Below, piece after piece: positions 56,533 to 64,000 of a DNA stretch of 64,000 bases. The translations under genes and the position numbers were made by a program. Position 1 is the first letter of the stretch. The number at the start of each line of letters is the position of its first letter. Below the pieces are notes generated by a model. It worked only from the letters and a program-made list of their open reading frames with translations, had not been told where the DNA came from and searched no databases. Location: positions 186,001-250,000 of the forward strand of contig NZ_WQKZ01000002.1 of the NCBI RefSeq assembly GCF_009755225.1. The letters are read 5' to 3'. This stretch comes from Hymenobacter ginkgonis (GTDB taxonomy: Bacteria; Bacteroidota; Bacteroidia; Cytophagales; Hymenobacteraceae).

Positions 56533-59319
56533 TTGAACACGTTACTGCTTTCCAAGCTGTGGTGTCGGTTGTTGGCCCTTGCTTTGCTGGCCGGGCTGGC
56601 CGGCTGCGCCCCCGAACCGCAGGAGCCGGTATACCGCATCGGCTTTTCGCAATGCACCACCGGCGATGCCTGGCGCCGGGCCATGCTGGCCGGCATGGAA
56701 AAGGAGCTGAGCTTACACCCCAATGTGCAGTTCCAGATGCTGGATGCGCACAGCGACACCGACCTGCAACAGCGCCACGTGCAGGAGTTTATCCGGCAGC
56801 GGGTCGATTTGCTCATCATCTCGCCCAACCAATCGGGGCCCCTCACTACACTAGCCGAAAGCGCTTATAACCAAGGCATTCCCGTTATTATCCTGGACCG
56901 CCGCACCAGCTCGCGGCTGTACACAGCCTACGTGGGCGGCAACAACTTGGAGGTGGGCCGCACGGCCGGCCGCTACGCCGCGCAGCTGCTACGCGGCCAC
57001 GGGCACGTACTCGAGATACTGGGGCGGCCGGGGTCGTCGCCGGCCATCGACCGCCACCAGGGCTTTACGCAGGCGCTGGCCGCCTACCCCGGCCTGGCGC
57101 TGGCCGGCCAGCTTACCGGCGACTGGCGGCCGGCCTCGGTGCTGGCGCAGTTGCCGGCCGTGCTGCGCCAGCACCCCGAAACGGACTTGATTTTTGCCCA
57201 CAACGACCCCATGGGCCAGGCGGCCCACCAGGTAGTGCAGCAACTGGGCCTGGCCGGGCGCATCCGCATTATTGGGGTCGATGGGCTGCCGGGGCCCGGC
57301 AACGGCTTGCAACTGGTAGAAGACGGCGCCCTTACGGCCACGCTGCTGTACTCGCCCGGCGGCGAGGAAGCCATTCGCACGGCGCTGCGCATTCTGCGCC
57401 ACGAGCCATATGCCAAAGACAACATCTTGGTAACGATGGTAGTAGACTCGGCCAATGTGGGTGCCGTGCGCAGCCAAACCGAGCGGCTCGCGGCTCAGCA
57501 GCAGGATATTCGGCGGCAGCAGCAGCGCTGGGTAATGCAGCAGCGCCGCTACGCCAGCCAAAAAATGCTGGTGTATTTGCTGCTGGCTAGCCTGCTGGGC
57601 GCCGTGCTACTCGGGGCGCTGGCGTGGCGCTCGTCGCGCCTCAACCAGCGTATTCGGCGCGTGCTGGAGGGGCAAAATGCCGAAATCAGCGCTCAGCGCA
57701 ACCAGATTTCGCAGTTGGCTGAGCAAGCCCGCCAGGCGGCCGAGGAAGTACGGCGTTCCTCGGAGGCTAAGCTGCGCTTTTTCACCAACTTCTCGCACGA
57801 GCTGCGCACGCCGCTTACCCTTATTCTGGGGCCCATCGAGGACTTGCTGACGAGCCCCGCCAACTTATCGACCGCGCAGCGCCAAGACTTGGGGCTGGTG
57901 CGCCGCAACACGCAACGGCTGCTCCAGTTGGTGAACCAGCTGCTGGACTTCCGCAAAATCGACGTGGGCAAGATGGCCGTGCGCGCCACCGAGGGCGACT
58001 TGGTGGGCTTTGTGCGCGAAATCATGGACGTGTTTGAGAAAACGGCCCGGCGGCGCGGCATCACGTTCCGGTTCTTGCCCGCCGAGCCGGTTATTTTCCT
58101 GTGGTTTGATGGCGACATTCTGGATAAGGTCTTTTTCAACCTCTTGTCTAACGCCTTCAAGTACACGCCCGATGGCGGGCACATTACGGTGTGTATCCAG
58201 CCCGAGGCCGATGCTAAAACGGTGCGTATCAGCGTAGAAGACGACGGCCGCGGCATTGCCGATGCCGACCAGGCCCACATCTTGGAGTGGTTTTACCAGG
58301 GCAGCCAGCCCTCGGCCAACAGCTCGGGCCTGGGCCTGGCGCTGGCCGAAGGCCTCACGCGGCTGCACCAGGGCACGCTCTCGTTTCGGAGCCGGCTGGG
58401 CCACGGCAGCACCTTCGAAGTGCGCCTACCCCTCGAAAAACCCGCCGCCTTCCTCGACGTGGCGCCTGGCCCGGCCCGCCTGCCCAGCGCGGCCATCTTG
58501 CCCGACGATGAGCTAGCCGACCCTACCCCCGACGCGGCACTCTCCCGCACCGACGCCACGGCCCTCGTTATTGAAGACAACGAGGAAGTACGCAACTTTT
58601 TGGTGCAGAAGCTACAAGCGTACTTCCAGGTAAGTACCGCCGCCGACGGCTCGGCTGGCCTGCGCCTGGCCAGCGACACCATCCCCGACGTAATCGTGTG
58701 CGATGTGAACTTGCCCGAGTTGAGCGGCCTTGAGGTGGCCACCATCTTGAAGGGCGACTGGCGCACCTCGCACATTCCGCTGGTGCTGCTCACGGCCCAA
58801 AATGCCCCCGAGCAGCAGGTGGCCGGCGTGCAGGCCGGCGCCGACCTCTACCTTACCAAGCCCTTCAACCCCACCTTTTTGCTTGAAAGCCTGCGCACGC
58901 TGCTGCGCAACCGCGACCAACAGCGCGAGCACTTCCGCCGGCAGCTGTCGGGCGCCACGCCCACCGTGGCCCCGCTGCGCGTGGACCAAAAGTTTTTGGC
59001 CGACCTCGCCGCCATTATCGAGGGTAGGCTCGACCAGCCCAGCCTGAACGTGGACGACATTGCCCACAGCCTGGGCGTGTCGCGCACGCAGCTCTACCGC
59101 AAGGTGAAAGCCCTGCTCGGCACCGGCGTCACGGAATATATCCAGAGCGTGCGCCTCACCAAAGCTCGGCAATTGCTGCTGCAAGAAGGCAGCACCGTGG
59201 CCGACGTGGCCTACCAAACGGGCTTCTCCTCCCCCTCTTACTTCTCCACTGCCTTCAAAGGCAAGTACCAGGTGTCGCCCTCCGAGTTCAAAGCTGTGCA
59301 CACCCCCCTGCGCACCTGA
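56533..59319 (+). CDS. Hybrid two-component regulator with periplasmic sugar-binding domain
   Basis: A 928-residue one-protein signalling system. The TTG at 56533 gives a lipoprotein-like signal (LLALALLAGLAGC). Residues about 30-330 form a type I periplasmic-binding-protein domain (YRIGFSQCTTGDAWRRAML, IDRHQGFTQAL, DLIFAHNDPMGQAAHQVV, RIIGVDGLPG). A transmembrane helix near 365 is followed by HisKA (NFSHELRTPLTLI, His422), HATPase, a receiver domain (Asp724) and a C-terminal AraC DNA-binding domain. This is the architecture of the fructose sensor BT1754 of Bacteroides. The 356-base gap 56177-56532 shows no other feature. Confidence 0.92.
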   Translation: MNTLLLSKLWCRLLALALLAGLAGCAPEPQEPVYRIGFSQCTTGDAWRRAMLAGMEKELSLHPNVQFQMLDAHSDTDLQQRHVQEFIRQRVDLLIISPNQSGPLTTLAESAYNQGIPVIILDRRTSSRLYTAYVGGNNLEVGRTAGRYAAQLLRGHGHVLEILGRPGSSPAIDRHQGFTQALAAYPGLALAGQLTGDWRPASVLAQLPAVLRQHPETDLIFAHNDPMGQAAHQVVQQLGLAGRIRIIGVDGLPGPGNGLQLVEDGALTATLLYSPGGEEAIRTALRILRHEPYAKDNILVTMVVDSANVGAVRSQTERLAAQQQDIRRQQQRWVMQQRRYASQKMLVYLLLASLLGAVLLGALAWRSSRLNQRIRRVLEGQNAEISAQRNQISQLAEQARQAAEEVRRSSEAKLRFFTNFSHELRTPLTLILGPIEDLLTSPANLSTAQRQDLGLVRRNTQRLLQLVNQLLDFRKIDVGKMAVRATEGDLVGFVREIMDVFEKTARRRGITFRFLPAEPVIFLWFDGDILDKVFFNLLSNAFKYTPDGGHITVCIQPEADAKTVRISVEDDGRGIADADQAHILEWFYQGSQPSANSSGLGLALAEGLTRLHQGTLSFRSRLGHGSTFEVRLPLEKPAAFLDVAPGPARLPSAAILPDDELADPTPDAALSRTDATALVIEDNEEVRNFLVQKLQAYFQVSTAADGSAGLRLASDTIPDVIVCDVNLPELSGLEVATILKGDWRTSHIPLVLLTAQNAPEQQVAGVQAGADLYLTKPFNPTFLLESLRTLLRNRDQQREHFRRQLSGATPTVAPLRVDQKFLADLAAIIEGRLDQPSLNVDDIAHSLGVSRTQLYRKVKALLGTGVTEYIQSVRLTKARQLLLQEGSTVADVAYQTGFSSPSYFSTAFKGKYQVSPSEFKAVHTPLRT

Positions 59320-59496
59320 CCTATTTTCAAAAGTCGTGCATCAAAAGTGAAAACGCCTTTTCCGTAACCGCAGCCTTACATTATAGCTAAGCACTTGAAA
59401 TCAATACGTTATTCAATAAGTAAGTTTTGCCCTAATTTTTAATGGATTTGGCATAATCGAGCACGGGCAAAAGCAGTCAAGACCAGACTTTTGAGC

Positions 59497-59504
59497 AAAC
59501 GTTT
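59497..59504. promoter_or_regulatory. Small palindrome before the MFS gene
   Basis: AAACGTTT, set in GCAAACGTTTTG, is a CG-centred palindrome 12 bases before the MFS start, enclosed by an outer inverted pair CCAGAC / GTCTGG. It could be an operator or a translation-control hairpin; support is weak. Confidence 0.25.
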
Positions 59505-59515
59505 TGGTCTGGCTC

Positions 59516-60844
59516 ATGCAGCGCAAAGTTCTTTTTTGGTCTATTGTCACGGCGCTCGGCGGCTTCCTGTTCGGCTTCGATACGGCCGTTATTTCGGGGG
59601 CCGAAAAAGCCATTCAGCAGCTTTGGCACCTGAGCGCGGTGGAGCACGGCTTCACGATTTCGATTGCCCTCATCGGCACGGTGCTCGGGGCAATGTTCGG
59701 CGGCCTCCCCTCCGACCAGCTGGGCCGGCGCCAAACGCTGCGCTGGATTGCGGTGCTCTACTTAGTATCGGCGCTGGGCGCGGCGCTAGCCCCGGCCTGG
59801 GTATCGTTTCTACTATTTCGCTTCCTGGGCGGGCTGGGGGTAGGGGCGTCGTCGGTTACGGCCCCGCTCTACATCTCGGAGATTTCGCCGGCCGACTCGC
59901 GGGGCAAGCTCGTAGGTTTGTTTCAGTTCAACATCGTATTCGGCATTCTGGCCGCCTACCTCTCTAACTACTTGCTGGCCAACGTGGGCGAGCACTCGTG
60001 GCGCCTAATGCTGGGCGTGCAGGCCGTGCCGGCGCTAGCCTTCTTAGTGTTCCTGTTTTGGGTGCCCGAAAGCCCGCGCTGGCTGTTGCTGCACGGCCGC
60101 CTAGCGGAGGGTAAGGACGTGCTGCGCCTCATCAGCCCCGCCACGGTTGAGGCCGATACGACGGCTATTCTCACGGCGCAGGAGCTAGCCGGCCAGCAAA
60201 GCGAGTCGCTCTGGGCGGCGCAATACCGCACGCCGGTGCTGCTGGCCATGGCCTTCGCTTTTTTCAACCAAGTATCTGGTATCAACGCCATTATCTATTA
60301 CGCTCCGCGCATTTTTGAGATGACGGGGCTGGGCCAGGGCGCGGCGCTGCTATCGTCGGCGGGTATTGGGCTGGTCAACTTCGTGTTCACGCTGCTGGGC
60401 GTCAACCTCATCGACCGGTTTGGGCGGCGCACGCTCATGCGCATTGGTTCGGTGGGCCTTATTGCCACGCTGGGGCTAGTGGCGGCCGCTTTCTATACCT
60501 CTAATTTTCAGATATTTAACGGCTTATTGGTGCCGGGGCTGCTGTTCGCCTACATCGCCTTTTTTGCCTTCTCGCAGGGCGCCGTTATCTGGGTTTTTAT
60601 CTCCGAAATTTTTCCCAATGCCGTGCGGGCCAAGGGCCAGGCGCTGGGTTCGAGCACGCACTGGGTAATGGCCACGGTCATTGCCTTCACTTTCCCCTAC
60701 TTCGCCGAGCGGCTGGGCGGGGGCAACACCTTCGCTTTCTTCTGCGGCATGATGGTGCTCCAGCTCCTGTTCGTGCTGCGCTTCATGCCCGAAACCAAGG
60801 GCACCAGCCTCGAAGGCGTCGCCAAAACCTTAGTTATGCATTAG
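59516..60844 (+). CDS. MFS sugar porter
   Basis: A 442-residue inner-membrane transporter with 12 predicted helices, of the sugar porter branch (XylE/GLUT-like). Signature motifs are LGGFLFGFDTAVISGAEKAI, GLPSDQLGRRQTLR, the PESPRWLL motif after helix 6, NQVSGINAIIYYAPRIF, DRFGRRTLMRIG and the C-terminal PETKG. It imports a monosaccharide, probably with protons. The ATG at 59516 begins MQRKVLFWS. It lies between the fructose-sensor-like regulator and a fructokinase-like gene, so fructose or glucose is a likely substrate. Confidence 0.93.
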   Translation: MQRKVLFWSIVTALGGFLFGFDTAVISGAEKAIQQLWHLSAVEHGFTISIALIGTVLGAMFGGLPSDQLGRRQTLRWIAVLYLVSALGAALAPAWVSFLLFRFLGGLGVGASSVTAPLYISEISPADSRGKLVGLFQFNIVFGILAAYLSNYLLANVGEHSWRLMLGVQAVPALAFLVFLFWVPESPRWLLLHGRLAEGKDVLRLISPATVEADTTAILTAQELAGQQSESLWAAQYRTPVLLAMAFAFFNQVSGINAIIYYAPRIFEMTGLGQGAALLSSAGIGLVNFVFTLLGVNLIDRFGRRTLMRIGSVGLIATLGLVAAAFYTSNFQIFNGLLVPGLLFAYIAFFAFSQGAVIWVFISEIFPNAVRAKGQALGSSTHWVMATVIAFTFPYFAERLGGGNTFAFFCGMMVLQLLFVLRFMPETKGTSLEGVAKTLVMH

Positions 60845-60915
60845 CCATCAAGTTGTTGCGTAGGCGCCGCCCGCCTTCCTATCTCTCCCTACCCCTCCCT
60901 TTCCCACCCACTCCC

Positions 60916-61797
60916 ATGTCCGTCGTCTGTTTTGGAGAAATGCTCTGGGACGTACTGCCCACCGGCCGGCAAGCGGGCGGTGCTCCACTTAATGTGGCTA
61001 TGCACCTGCACCATTTTGGGCTGACTGCCCAGCTTATCAGCCGCGTGGGCCACGACGACCTGGGCACCGAGTTACTGGATTTTGCCGAAGCCAAAGGCCT
61101 GAGCACTTGCTACGTGCAGCGCGGCGAAACCCACCTGACGGGGGTAGTAAAAGCCAACGTGGGCGATAGCAACGAGGTGGTTTACAAGATAGTACAGCCC
61201 GTGGCTTGGGACTACATTCAGTACGAAGCGCCACTGGGGCCACTAGTTGAAACGGCCGATGCTTTTGTATTCGGCAGCCTGGCTGCCCGCAGCAGTACCA
61301 CCCGCGAAACCCTGTACCGGCTGCTGCAATGGGCTCCCTTCAAGGTATTCGACGTGAACCTGCGCGCCCCGCACTACTCGCGCAGCGTGGTCACTTACCT
61401 GCTGCGGCAAGCTAACCTGGTGAAGCTCAACCACCACGAGCTGGCCGAGATAATGGGTTGGTTTGGCGCCAGCCCCGACGAAGAAACGGCCTTGCACTGG
61501 CTAGCCGACCGCTTCCAGCTGCAAGCCGTGTGCGTGACGAAGGGTGCCGATGGCGCCGTGCTCTGGGCCGGCCAGCAGCTGTACCGCAGCCCCGGTATTG
61601 CGGTGGCCGTGCAGGATACCATCGGGAGCGGCGACGCTTTTCTGGCGGCCCTGCTCAAGGGCTGGCTGGCGGGACAGGCCCCGGCCGACATGCTGGCTTT
61701 TGCCTGCGCGGCGGGCTCGCTGGTAGCTACTTACCAGGGCGCCACACCAGCTATTTCGGCGGCGCAGGTGCTGGCACTTGCAGCTTCATCTACTTGA
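60916..61797 (+). CDS. PfkB-family carbohydrate kinase, fructokinase-like
   Basis: A 293-residue ribokinase-fold kinase. N-terminal VCFGEMLWDVLPTGRQAGGAPLNVAMHL (in two parts) is typical of fructokinases, with RVGHDDLGTELLDFAEAKGL next. The C-terminal signature VQDTIGSGDAFLAALLKGWL holds the anion hole and catalytic Asp. It would phosphorylate imported fructose at C6. The ATG at 60916 is the natural start. It is 71 bases after the MFS gene and 51 bases before the GH13 gene, probably one operon. Confidence 0.9.
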   Translation: MSVVCFGEMLWDVLPTGRQAGGAPLNVAMHLHHFGLTAQLISRVGHDDLGTELLDFAEAKGLSTCYVQRGETHLTGVVKANVGDSNEVVYKIVQPVAWDYIQYEAPLGPLVETADAFVFGSLAARSSTTRETLYRLLQWAPFKVFDVNLRAPHYSRSVVTYLLRQANLVKLNHHELAEIMGWFGASPDEETALHWLADRFQLQAVCVTKGADGAVLWAGQQLYRSPGIAVAVQDTIGSGDAFLAALLKGWLAGQAPADMLAFACAAGSLVATYQGATPAISAAQVLALAASST

Positions 61798-61848
61798 TTT
61801 TCTACTACTTACACTATTTTTCAATTTAAGTTTTTTGGTGCTCCGTTC

Positions 61849-63618
61849 ATGATTTATCCCCGTATCGCATGGGCTGTTCTGCTGTTGGCAGGTTTGGTTG
61901 CGGCCTGCAACCAACCTGCCAAGACGGAAACTGCTACCACAGCTGCTGCGCCTACCCCCACCACCGTCGGCCAGGCCGACTGGTGGAAGGAAACGGTAGT
62001 GTACCAGTTGTATCCGCGCAGTTTTCAGGACAGCAACGGCGATGGGGTAGGCGACTTACGCGGTATTATTTCGCGGCTCGACTACCTCCAAAGCCTGGGG
62101 GTAGGCACTGTGTGGCTGAACCCCATCTACGGCTCGCCCAACGATGACAACGGCTACGACATTTCGGACTACCGCGCCATCATGAAGGATTTTGGCACCA
62201 TGGCCGACTTCGACGCGCTGCTCAAGGGCCTGCACCAGCGCGGCATTAAGCTAGTGATGGACTTGGTGGTGAACCACAGCAGCGACGAACACGCCTGGTT
62301 TAAGTCGGCCCGCAGCTCGCGTACTAGCCCCTACCGCGATTACTACTACTGGTGGCCCGCCGACAAGGGCACGCCCCCGGCCCGCTACAGCACTTTCGAT
62401 GTCAAGAAAAATGCCTGGCAGTACGACGCTGCTACCAAGAGCTACTACCTGCACTATTTCTCCAAGAAGCAGCCCGACCTGAACTGGAACAACCCCAAGC
62501 TGCGCCAGGAAGTGTACAGCCTCATGCGGTTTTGGGCCGACAAAGGCATCGACGGCTTCCGCATGGATGCCTTCCAGTTTGTGGCCAAAGACCCCACCTT
62601 CCCGCCCATGCCGGGGCTAAACGAGCACAACTACACCAACGCCTACAACCACGGCCCGCACCTGCACGACTACCTCCAGGAGATGAACCGCGAGGTGCTG
62701 AGCAAGTACCACTTGATGACCGTGGCCGAGGGCGCGGGCCGCAACCCCGCCGAGGCCATGCTCTTTGTAGACCCCGCCCGTAAGGAGCTGAATATGACCT
62801 ACCACTTCGAGGCGGTGGGGGTAGGCAGCGGCGCAGATACTTACCAACTCACGGCCCTGAAGCGCGTGTTTACACGATGGGACAGCGCCTTTGCCCACAA
62901 GGGCTGGCAGTCGATTTACTTAGGCAGCCACGACCAGCCGCGCATCGTGAGCAAGTTCGGCGACGACCGCCCGGCGTTTCGGGCCGCGTCGGCGAAACTG
63001 CTCAACACCTTTATCCTGACCATGCGCGGCACGCCTTATTGCTACAACGGCGACGAGCTGGGCATGACCAATAGCAAGTTTGACAACATCGCCGACTACC
63101 GCGATGTGGCGGCCCGCAACGGCTACCAGCTCGTGCGCAGCCAGGGGGGTAGCATTCCGCAGTATATCAAATCCTTGCAGCGCTTCTCGCGCGACAATAG
63201 CCGCACGCCATTCCAGTGGGATGCCACGGCGAATGCGGGCTTTACCACCGGCACGCCCTGGCTGAAGGTAAACCCCAACTACCCAACCGTCAACGAAGCC
63301 GCCGAAGCCAAAGATTCGGCTTCAGTGCTCCACCACTTCCGCCGGGCCATAGCCGTGCGCAAGCAGCATAAAGCGTTAGTATACGGGCAGTACCAGCTAC
63401 TCGACGCCGCCAACCCACACATCTACGCTTACACCCGCACCCTAGGCGCCGCAAAAGCGCTGGTGGTGCTCAACTTCTCTTCCGCTCCGCAGAGCTGGCC
63501 CCTACCCCCTGGCTTACAGCCCGGCAGCCAGCCTTTGCTCAACAACTACCCTACGGTGCCTACCGGCCCGGCTTTGGCGCTGCAGCCCTGGCAGGCGGTG
63601 GTGCTCAGCCTGCGGTAG
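61849..63618 (+). CDS. GH13 alpha-glucosidase lipoprotein
   Basis: A 589-residue lipoprotein (signal ending LLLAGLVAAC) with a short linker and a full GH13 barrel of the oligo-1,6-glucosidase/alpha-glucosidase group: WWKETVVYQLYPRSFQDSNG, DLVVNHSSDEH, the nucleophile Asp240 in GFRMDAFQF, the acid Glu294 in TVAEGAG and Asp362 in GSHDQPR, plus KQPDLNWNNP. The residue after the nucleophile is Ala; in related enzymes Ala or Thr goes with alpha-1,4 (or sucrose/maltose-type) activity and Val with alpha-1,6. It likely splits small alpha-glucosides at the cell surface or in the periplasm. Confidence 0.93.
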   Translation: MIYPRIAWAVLLLAGLVAACNQPAKTETATTAAAPTPTTVGQADWWKETVVYQLYPRSFQDSNGDGVGDLRGIISRLDYLQSLGVGTVWLNPIYGSPNDDNGYDISDYRAIMKDFGTMADFDALLKGLHQRGIKLVMDLVVNHSSDEHAWFKSARSSRTSPYRDYYYWWPADKGTPPARYSTFDVKKNAWQYDAATKSYYLHYFSKKQPDLNWNNPKLRQEVYSLMRFWADKGIDGFRMDAFQFVAKDPTFPPMPGLNEHNYTNAYNHGPHLHDYLQEMNREVLSKYHLMTVAEGAGRNPAEAMLFVDPARKELNMTYHFEAVGVGSGADTYQLTALKRVFTRWDSAFAHKGWQSIYLGSHDQPRIVSKFGDDRPAFRAASAKLLNTFILTMRGTPYCYNGDELGMTNSKFDNIADYRDVAARNGYQLVRSQGGSIPQYIKSLQRFSRDNSRTPFQWDATANAGFTTGTPWLKVNPNYPTVNEAAEAKDSASVLHHFRRAIAVRKQHKALVYGQYQLLDAANPHIYAYTRTLGAAKALVVLNFSSAPQSWPLPPGLQPGSQPLLNNYPTVPTGPALALQPWQAVVLSLR

Positions 63619-63693
63619 CGCGGGGGGTAGGGCCTATGGCCTTCAGCAATTTTCACTCTTTTCCAGGTCCTCACTTAGCGCAGGTAGCTGCTG

Positions 63694-63701
63694 TAACTTT
63701 T
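63694..63701 (+). promoter_or_regulatory. Candidate susC promoter -7 element TAACTTTT
   Basis: TAACTTTT differs from TAnnTTTG at the last base. It is 75 bases before the SusC ATG and directly before the palindrome at 63703. Confidence 0.3.
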
Positions 63702-63702
63702 T

Positions 63703-63718
63703 TCGAAATCGTTTGCGA
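63703..63718. promoter_or_regulatory. Imperfect palindrome at the susC promoter
   Basis: TCGAAATCGTTTGCGA is symmetric at 12 of 16 positions with a central CG, the layout of LacI-type operators. It differs from the arabinose sites, so another regulator would be involved. It would overlap the transcription start given the -7 element at 63694. Confidence 0.35.
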
Positions 63719-63775
63719 TAGCTGCTGCGGCGGCTAAGTGTTTTTAGAATTTCCCACTTTTCCTCCTTTTCACTC

Positions 63776-64000
63776 ATGCGTAACACCTGTTACTCAACGC
63801 ACCAAGCCTACGAGCAGCCGGCGGTCCGGTCGGCCCTAAGCGGCAAGTTGCTGCTCTTAACCCTTTTCTTGCCCATCGCTAGCTTTGCGCAAACCACGCG
63901 CGACGTATCGGGCAAGGTGACGGACGCCACCGGCACCGGCCTGCCCGGCGTGACGGTACTCGTGACGGGCACCCAGATTGGGGCCAGCACGGGGGCCGAT
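63776..64000 (+). CDS. SusC/RagA-type TonB-dependent transporter (5' end only)
   Basis: The first 75 residues of an outer-membrane transporter, open to the window edge. The start has an N-terminal extension, a signal sequence (LLLLTLFLPIASFAQ) and then the beginning of the carboxypeptidase-like domain, RDVSGKVTDATGTGLPGVTV followed by LVTGTQIGASTGAD, the classic opening of SusC proteins. A SusD partner is expected just beyond the window. Together with the GH13 lipoprotein and hybrid sensor it completes a polysaccharide-utilisation-type locus. Confidence 0.88.
   Translation, partial: MRNTCYSTHQAYEQPAVRSALSGKLLLLTLFLPIASFAQTTRDVSGKVTDATGTGLPGVTVLVTGTQIGASTGAD

Overview
The window looks like a chromosomal segment of a high-G+C member of the Bacteroidota, most probably Hymenobacter or a close relative. 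This rests on a SusC/RagA start at the right edge, a SusR/BT1754-style hybrid two-component regulator, promoters with a TAnnTTTG -7 element and no Shine-Dalgarno sequences, many TTG/GTG starts, secreted DUF2141 and YceI proteins, and a very frequent CCTACCCCC/GGGGGTAGG word. The genus is an inference. No rRNA, tRNA, CRISPR array, integrase or transposase was seen.

Layout. (1) 0-17.3 kb is mostly housekeeping: a partial DsbA/FrnE oxidoreductase, an aldo/keto reductase, proB-proA (proline synthesis), a DUF6624-like protein, a YdeI/OmdA protein, a DUF2141 protein, an acyl-CoA synthetase, a di-heme cytochrome c lipoprotein, a type II NADH dehydrogenase, an RsbQ-like hydrolase, a large metalloprotease/beta-propeller protein, YceI, and a sterol-desaturase/SMR pair. 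(2) 17.5-25.4 kb is a minus-strand surface-sugar locus: a glycosyltransferase-like protein, an SpsF-like cytidylyltransferase, a split transketolase, a class III aminotransferase, an SDR, a KdsC-like phosphatase and a NeuB-family synthase lacking the usual C-terminal domain. Together they could build, activate and attach an unusual ulosonic (sialic-acid-like) sugar. This is the best candidate for an undescribed pathway. (3) 25.5-44.9 kb is an arabinose/arabinan utilisation region: two GH43 enzymes, a sodium/sugar symporter, a LacI-type regulator, and an eight-gene minus-strand operon galM-araB-araD-araA-GH51-GH27-GH36-GH127. Four related palindromes centred on AATCGATT precede its transcription units and are probably the LacI operator. 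(4) 45.2-54 kb holds an alpha/beta hydrolase beside its own decayed paralogue, a TPR histidine kinase convergent with a sigma-54 response regulator, an AraC regulator and a VOC dioxygenase. (5) 54.1-64 kb is a sugar locus: secreted GH65, a hybrid sensor with a periplasmic sugar-binding domain, an MFS sugar porter, a PfkB-type (fructo)kinase, a GH13 alpha-glucosidase lipoprotein and the start of a SusC transporter. The combination fits sucrose or another glucosyl-fructose.

A family of long palindromic intergenic repeats (core GTCATGCTGAGC / GTCCTGCTGAGC) occurs seven times between genes. One copy supplies the last residues and stop codon of AraB, and another directly precedes proB. A second, unrelated palindromic repeat separates the two transketolase subunit genes.
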